In this document: in pieces, positions 15,597-20,601 of the stretch
Position numbering within the stretch: position 1 is the stretch's first letter
How the letters are laid out: each line of letters begins with the position of its first letter
DNA from: JAVDCA01 sp035764045
Lineage (GTDB): Bacteria; Pseudomonadota; Alphaproteobacteria; Rhizobiales; Xanthobacteraceae
NCBI GenBank assembly: GCA_035764045.1
Contig: DASTZX010000027.1
Coordinates: forward strand, 1 to 20,601
Direction of reading: 5' to 3'
DNA length: 20,601 nt
Notes under the pieces: generated by a model
What the model saw: the letters and a program-made list of their open reading frames with translations, nothing else
Database searches by the model: none
What the model was told of the DNA's origin: nothing
Program-made: the position numbers and the translations under genes

Positions 15597-15658
15597 TAGA
15601 CCCGGGGCGCGCTTCACGCAATGATCCCTTTCCCATCTTCGGCTCGGTTGCCTTGACG

Positions 15659-15741
15659 ATGATCAGTCGATATGCAAGCCGACACATGATCGCCGGCGAA
15701 GCCGGAAGAGCATATGATCGTCGGGCAAGCCGGAAGAACGA
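15659..15741 (+). repeat. Tandem imperfect 28-bp repeats upstream of the zeta-subunit gene
   Basis: Units at 15686-15713 and 15714-15741 match at 22 of 28 positions, both beginning ATGATCG and sharing AAGCCGGAAGA. A degenerate 27-nt unit (15659-15685) begins ATGATC and contains GCAAGCCG. The array ends 20 nt before the ATG. The middle unit can fold as CCGGC-GAA-GCCGG. It may be a leader structure or operator array. Confidence 0.6.
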
Positions 15742-15761
15742 TCATCATCCAGGGCGATCGC

Positions 15762-16079
15762 ATGACCACCACATTCGATAAGCGCGAAGAAGCCTTCGAG
15801 AACCAGTTTGCGCACGACGAAGCGCTCAAGTTCAAGGCGACGGCACGCCGCGACCGGCTGTTCGGCCTGTGGGCAGCGGAGAAGCTCGGCCTGACCGGCC
15901 CTGCAGCCGAAGAGTATGCCAAGGATGTCATCATCGCCGACATCGAGCAGCATGACGTGTTTCCCAAGATCCGCAAGGATTTTGACGCGAAGGGCGTCAC
16001 CCTGTCGGACGAGCAGATCCGCCGGATGATGACCGAGCTGATGGCGCGCGCTATCCTCGAGGTGAAGGCCGGCAAATAG
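15762..16079 (+). CDS. F1FO-ATP synthase inhibitor zeta subunit (DUF1476)
   Basis: 105-aa four-helix protein of the DUF1476 / ATPase inhibitor zeta family, described in Paracoccus denitrificans as an alphaproteobacterial F1-ATPase inhibitor that blocks ATP hydrolysis through its N-terminal segment. It reads MTTTFDKREEAFENQFAHDE, the hallmark N-terminus, then LKFKATARRDRLFGLWAAEKLGL, EYAKDVIIADIEQ, PKIRKDFDAKG and LSDEQIRRMMTELM. Length is normal. The start 15762 is the family start, with AGGG about 7 nt upstream; an in-frame ATG at 15714 lies in a tandem repeat and adds unrelated residues. It is divergent from purC, a recurrent Rhizobiales arrangement in my recollection. The upstream repeats may affect its expression. 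Confidence 0.95.
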   Translation: MTTTFDKREEAFENQFAHDEALKFKATARRDRLFGLWAAEKLGLTGPAAEEYAKDVIIADIEQHDVFPKIRKDFDAKGVTLSDEQIRRMMTELMARAILEVKAGK

Positions 16080-16172
16080 GCGCCGGAGCGCGCAGGCTCG
16101 CGAATCGCAAGGCGCCGGCTGCGGCGCGCGCGAGACGTGGGTCGTGAGATGGCGCCGCACAGGGGACGAATC

Positions 16173-16946
16173 GTGAGCACGCAATTTTCCCTCGCGCGAC
16201 GACTCAAGGCGGGCGAGACCGTCTTCACCGGCTGGTGCCCGCTGCCCTATCCGATCGTGGCCGAGACCATCGCGCGCGAGGGGTTTTCCGCCGTCACCAT
16301 CGATCAGCAGCACGGGCTGTGGGATACGGCCGCGACGCTCACCGGCATCGCGGCGATTCGTCAGGGCGGCGGCGCACCGATCGTGCGCATCCCGGTCGGC
16401 AGCTTCGCGACCGCGAGTCGAGTGCTCGATTTCGGCGCCGAGGGCGTGATCGCGCCGATGATCAACACGGTCGAGGACGCGCTCGCCTTCGTCTCCGTAA
16501 CCAAGTATCCGCCGGTCGGCGAGCGCAGCTGGGGCCCGCATCGGGCGATGACGCTCGGCAACGTTCCGGACATGAAGACCTATCTGCGCGAGGCGAACGA
16601 TCTCGTGGTCGCGATCGCGATGATCGAAACGCGCACCGCGCTCGCCAATCTCGATGCGATCGCCGCGACGGAAGGGATCGACGCGCTGTTCGTCGGGCCG
16701 TCCGATCTCTCGATCGCGCTCACCGACGGCGCCGAGGTCGAGCCGCATTCGGCGATCGTCGAGCGCGAGCTCGACCGCGTCGTCGCGGCGGCGCACAAGG
16801 CGCACAAGATTCCCGGGCTCTATTGCGCCAACGCCGAACGCGCGCTGTTCGCCGCCAAGCGCGGCTTCCGCTTCCTTGCGGTCGGCAGCGATCTCGGGTT
16901 CCTGCGCGCCGGCACCGCGGCGCAGGTGAAGATGCTGAAGGGGTGA
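16173..16946 (+). CDS. HpcH/HpaI-family class II aldolase (2-oxo-3-deoxy acid aldolase type)
   Basis: 257-aa metal-dependent class II pyruvate aldolase of the HpcH/HpaI family, which cleave 2-keto-4-hydroxy acids to pyruvate or a related 2-oxo acid plus an aldehyde. Catalytic elements are H47 in TIDQQHGLWD, R72 in PIVRIPVG, and the metal ligands E152 in AMIETRTALANLDAI and D178 in LFVGPSDLSIAL. ERSWGPHRA (117-125) is the usual oligomer/substrate loop. GTG 16173 is preferred: AGGGGA lies 6 nt upstream and the product begins (M)STQFSLARRLKAGE like relatives. ATG 16149 or GTG 16137 would add 8 or 12 residues. Aromatic-acid, sugar-acid or other substrates are possible, and the neighbours give no pathway. 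Confidence 0.93.
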   Translation: MSTQFSLARRLKAGETVFTGWCPLPYPIVAETIAREGFSAVTIDQQHGLWDTAATLTGIAAIRQGGGAPIVRIPVGSFATASRVLDFGAEGVIAPMINTVEDALAFVSVTKYPPVGERSWGPHRAMTLGNVPDMKTYLREANDLVVAIAMIETRTALANLDAIAATEGIDALFVGPSDLSIALTDGAEVEPHSAIVERELDRVVAAAHKAHKIPGLYCANAERALFAAKRGFRFLAVGSDLGFLRAGTAAQVKMLKG

Positions 16947-16958
16947 TCGTTCGTAGTT

Positions 16959-17039
16959 GTAGGGTGCGCAAAGCGAAGCGTGCGCACCATCCGCGGCACC
17001 GCGTGGGCATAGCGCGTTCCGCGCCTTTGCCCACCCTAC
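16959..17039. repeat. REP-like palindromic element with two hairpins
   Basis: The ends GTAGGGTGCGCAAAG (16959-16973) and CTTTGCCCACCCTAC (17025-17039) are inverted repeats with one mismatch. Inside are two hairpins: GGTGCGCA/TGCGCACC (16963-16988), and GTGGGCA/TGCCCAC (17003-17034) with an inner GCGCG/CGCGC. The GTAGGGTG...GCAAAGCGAAGCG pattern resembles a dispersed intergenic repeat I have seen in Bradyrhizobium-like genomes. It lies between two convergent genes and supplies the stop codon of the downstream methyltransferase. Confidence 0.8.
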
Positions 17040-18235
17040 GAATTCGCGATCGTCGCCACCAATCGATCCAACACCCCGCCGACATCCGCCTCGATCTCGG
17101 CGATGCCCACCGCCACCACCCGATACTCCCGCTCGGCGAGCCACGCCCGCTTGGCGGCGCGCGCCGTCGCGGCCGCCTCGCTTTCGTCCGCCGGCACGAG
17201 ATCGATCACGGCACGCAGCGGAAACGACACCAGATCGGTGATGTGCGGGCCGACCGGAACGTTGCGCTTGAAGCCCTTGCCGGCGAAGCGGCGATCCTTC
17301 ACGAGCGCCTCCCAGAGTAAGCGCTCCGCATCGGTCGGATTGCGGCGCAGCAGGCGCGAGAGGCCGCGCACCGGGCCGCGCTCGTTCGGCACCCGGCCTT
17401 GCCCGTGCTCGGCCAGCAGCGCGCGGAGCTGGCCGGCCTCGCGGCCGTCGAGCACGCCGCCGCGCGCCGGGCCCTTGCGGCCTTCCGCGATCGCCATGAT
17501 GACGCCGTGCAGGGTCTGGACGTCCTGCTGAGTCGGCTGCATGCGGTTGAAGATGTTGCGCAGGTTGATCGTCATGGTCGGCCGCTTCTCGGGGGGGCGG
17601 AAGAACTCGACCTTCTCGAGCTCCGCCTCGAGGTCGGCGAAGAAGGCCAGGAGCTGCTGCTTGCCGGCGGGCGGCGAGCGCACCGGCATGGCGAACGGCA
17701 GCGCGCCATCGACGAGCTTGAAGTACTCGTAGGCGATGACCAGCACGGCCTGGGCGAGGTTGAGCGACGCGAACGCCGGGTTGACCGGATAGGTCACGAT
17801 GCCGTCGGCGAGCCCGACCTCGTCGTTCTCGAGCCCCCAGCGCTCGCGGCCGAACACCACCGCGACGCTGTCGCCCGCGGCGATGCGCGGCGCCATCTCG
17901 CGCACGGCGCCCTCAGGGCCGAACACGGGCTTCGCCTGGTCGTGCGCCCGCGCCGTCGTGGCGAGCACGAAATGGCAGTCCGCGATGGCATCGGCAAGCG
18001 TGTCGTAGAGCTGCACGCCGTCGAGCACCGCATCGGCGCCGGAGGCGGCGCGCACCGCCTGGATGTCGGGCCAGCCGTCGCGCGGCTTGACGAGCCGCAG
18101 CCGCGACAGCCCGAAGTTCGCCATGGCGCGCACCGCCGTGCCGATGTTCTGGCCGAGCTGCGGCTCGACCAGCACGACGATCGGCCCGGCGACGTCGGTC
18201 CACGGCTTGGTCTTGTCGGTTCCCGAACCGGGCAT
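17036..18235 (-). CDS. TrmJ-type SpoU RNA methyltransferase with C-terminal DUF559-like domain
   Basis: 399-aa protein. Residues 18-172 are a SPOUT (TrmH/SpoU) methyltransferase: NIGTAVRAMANFGLSRLRLVKPR (30-52), AVVFGRERWGLENDEVGLAD (125-144) and VNPAFASLNLAQAVLVIAYE (151-170), which form the knotted SAM site. TrmJ methylates the 2'-O of tRNA residue 32 in other bacteria. A TrmJ-like helical region ends near 285. Residues 293-349 (RLLRRNPTDAERLLWEAL, GFKRNVPVGPHITDLVSF, AVIDLVPA) resemble a DUF559 restriction-endonuclease-like fold, but the ELDGGQH active-site block is lost. GAGG 6 nt upstream supports ATG 18235. The TAG stop lies inside a REP-like element. Nuclease activity is unlikely. Confidence 0.9.
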   Translation of the reverse strand: MPGSGTDKTKPWTDVAGPIVVLVEPQLGQNIGTAVRAMANFGLSRLRLVKPRDGWPDIQAVRAASGADAVLDGVQLYDTLADAIADCHFVLATTARAHDQAKPVFGPEGAVREMAPRIAAGDSVAVVFGRERWGLENDEVGLADGIVTYPVNPAFASLNLAQAVLVIAYEYFKLVDGALPFAMPVRSPPAGKQQLLAFFADLEAELEKVEFFRPPEKRPTMTINLRNIFNRMQPTQQDVQTLHGVIMAIAEGRKGPARGGVLDGREAGQLRALLAEHGQGRVPNERGPVRGLSRLLRRNPTDAERLLWEALVKDRRFAGKGFKRNVPVGPHITDLVSFPLRAVIDLVPADESEAAATARAAKRAWLAEREYRVVAVGIAEIEADVGGVLDRLVATIANS

Positions 18236-18613
18236 CCAGATCCTCGTTCCTCGATTTCCAGCGAGACGCCGGCGCCCCGGCGGGCGTCGCCTTGGGGCGA
18301 GATACCACCCGGCGGCCGTGGGTTCGAGCCCGCCGCGAGCGCCGAGCGGACCCGAGCGACCGCGACCACGACCCCCGCCCGCGGCGCCGCGTGCCACCTT
18401 TGCCGCGGTGATGGCCGGTGCTATACGAGCGCCGGCGATGAGCGGCCCCGTATGCTACAGGGGCCCGCGCCGAATTCCCGTCAGCCGGATCCCGGTTGGC
18501 GGTCTCCGCGCCGAGAACAATTCATGCGAGGGCCGGGGGAGAAGCCTTCCCCCGCACCCATCGATGGTCAGTTTCGGTCGGCCCAAACACGCACGGCGAC
18601 CAGAGGTGCCAGG
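18236..18613. other. 378-nt divergent intergenic region between the methyltransferase gene and icd
   Basis: No convincing gene is present. Two hairpins are seen: GACGCC/GGCGTC with inner pairing (18265-18288), in the methyltransferase leader, and GGGGGA/TCCCCC (18535-18553), about 60 nt before icd. A T-arm-like GGGTTCGAGCCC near 18320 is not part of a tRNA. A weak icd promoter candidate lies at 18399-18427. Confidence 0.6.
18399..18427 (+). promoter_or_regulatory. Candidate promoter for icd
   Basis: TTTGCC (18399-18404), a 17-nt spacer and TATACG (18422-18427, in the context GCTATACG) resemble the alphaproteobacterial sigma-70 form CTTGAC-N17-CTATAT only partly. It would give a leader of about 180 nt containing the GGGGGA/TCCCCC hairpin. 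Confidence 0.3.

Positions 18614-20601
<1,988 letters not shown>

Noticed and set aside
15659..15741. Short CRISPR-like array
   Set aside because: Units are directly adjacent without unique spacers and only 22/28 identical; no cas genes.
15663..17144. 493-codon minus-strand frame antisense to the zeta and aldolase genes
   Set aside because: Mirror frame crossing two genes and the REP-like element.
18290..18345. tRNA-like T-arm (GGGTTCGAGCCC) upstream of the methyltransferase gene
   Set aside because: The flanking bases do not form a proper T-stem, D-arm, anticodon arm or acceptor stem with CCA; treated as chance.

Overview
The window is GC-rich, densely coded DNA from an alphaproteobacterium, most likely a Rhizobiales (Hyphomicrobiales) member of the Bradyrhizobium / Rhodoplanes / Xanthobacteraceae neighbourhood. 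This rests on the gene families: an F1-ATPase inhibitor zeta subunit divergent from purC, the order purS-purQ-purL-bolA-CGFS glutaredoxin, a TrmJ-type methyltransferase with a DUF559-like tail, and abundant orphan substrate-binding proteins. It also rests on recognisable protein sequences rather than on any database search. No phage, IS element, CRISPR array, rRNA or tRNA gene was found.

Layout. Bases 1-256 (minus) hold the start of a small Ser/Gln-rich protein that runs off the left edge, with a sigma-54-like promoter candidate upstream. Then come rpe (plus), a Bug/TctC-type periplasmic receptor (plus), a convergent branched-chain-type ABC substrate-binding protein (minus), a CinA C-terminal-domain gene broken by a single-base frameshift at a G run (minus), purB (plus) and a four-segment membrane protein (plus). 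A secreted SH3b protein with three GGNNPMKNA repeats (minus) is followed by murI and rpsD (plus). rpsD appears to have its own promoter inside the end of murI and a leader of about 170 nt rich in hairpins. A perfect bidirectional terminator separates rpsD from the convergent purine cluster.

The purine cluster on the minus strand runs purC, an arylmalonate-decarboxylase-like gene, purS, purQ, purL, bolA, a RidA-family gene and grxD. It supplies the FGAM synthase complex (PurS/Q/L) and SAICAR synthetase; PurB, encoded at 4347-5663, acts in the same pathway. BolA and the CGFS glutaredoxin are a known Fe-S partner pair. The arylmalonate-decarboxylase-like and RidA genes look like guests in an otherwise conserved order.

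Divergent from purC are the ATP synthase zeta subunit (preceded by tandem imperfect 28-bp repeats) and an HpcH/HpaI-type aldolase. A REP-like palindromic element then abuts a SpoU/TrmJ RNA methyltransferase fused to a degenerate DUF559-like domain. The right edge carries most of a monomeric NADP-dependent isocitrate dehydrogenase.

Most of the window is ordinary housekeeping DNA. No clearly new multi-gene system was seen. The best leads are the decarboxylase-like gene inside the pur cluster, the structured rpsD leader, the repeat-bearing SH3b protein, the repeats upstream of the zeta gene, and repeat units that overlap or abut gene 3' ends.
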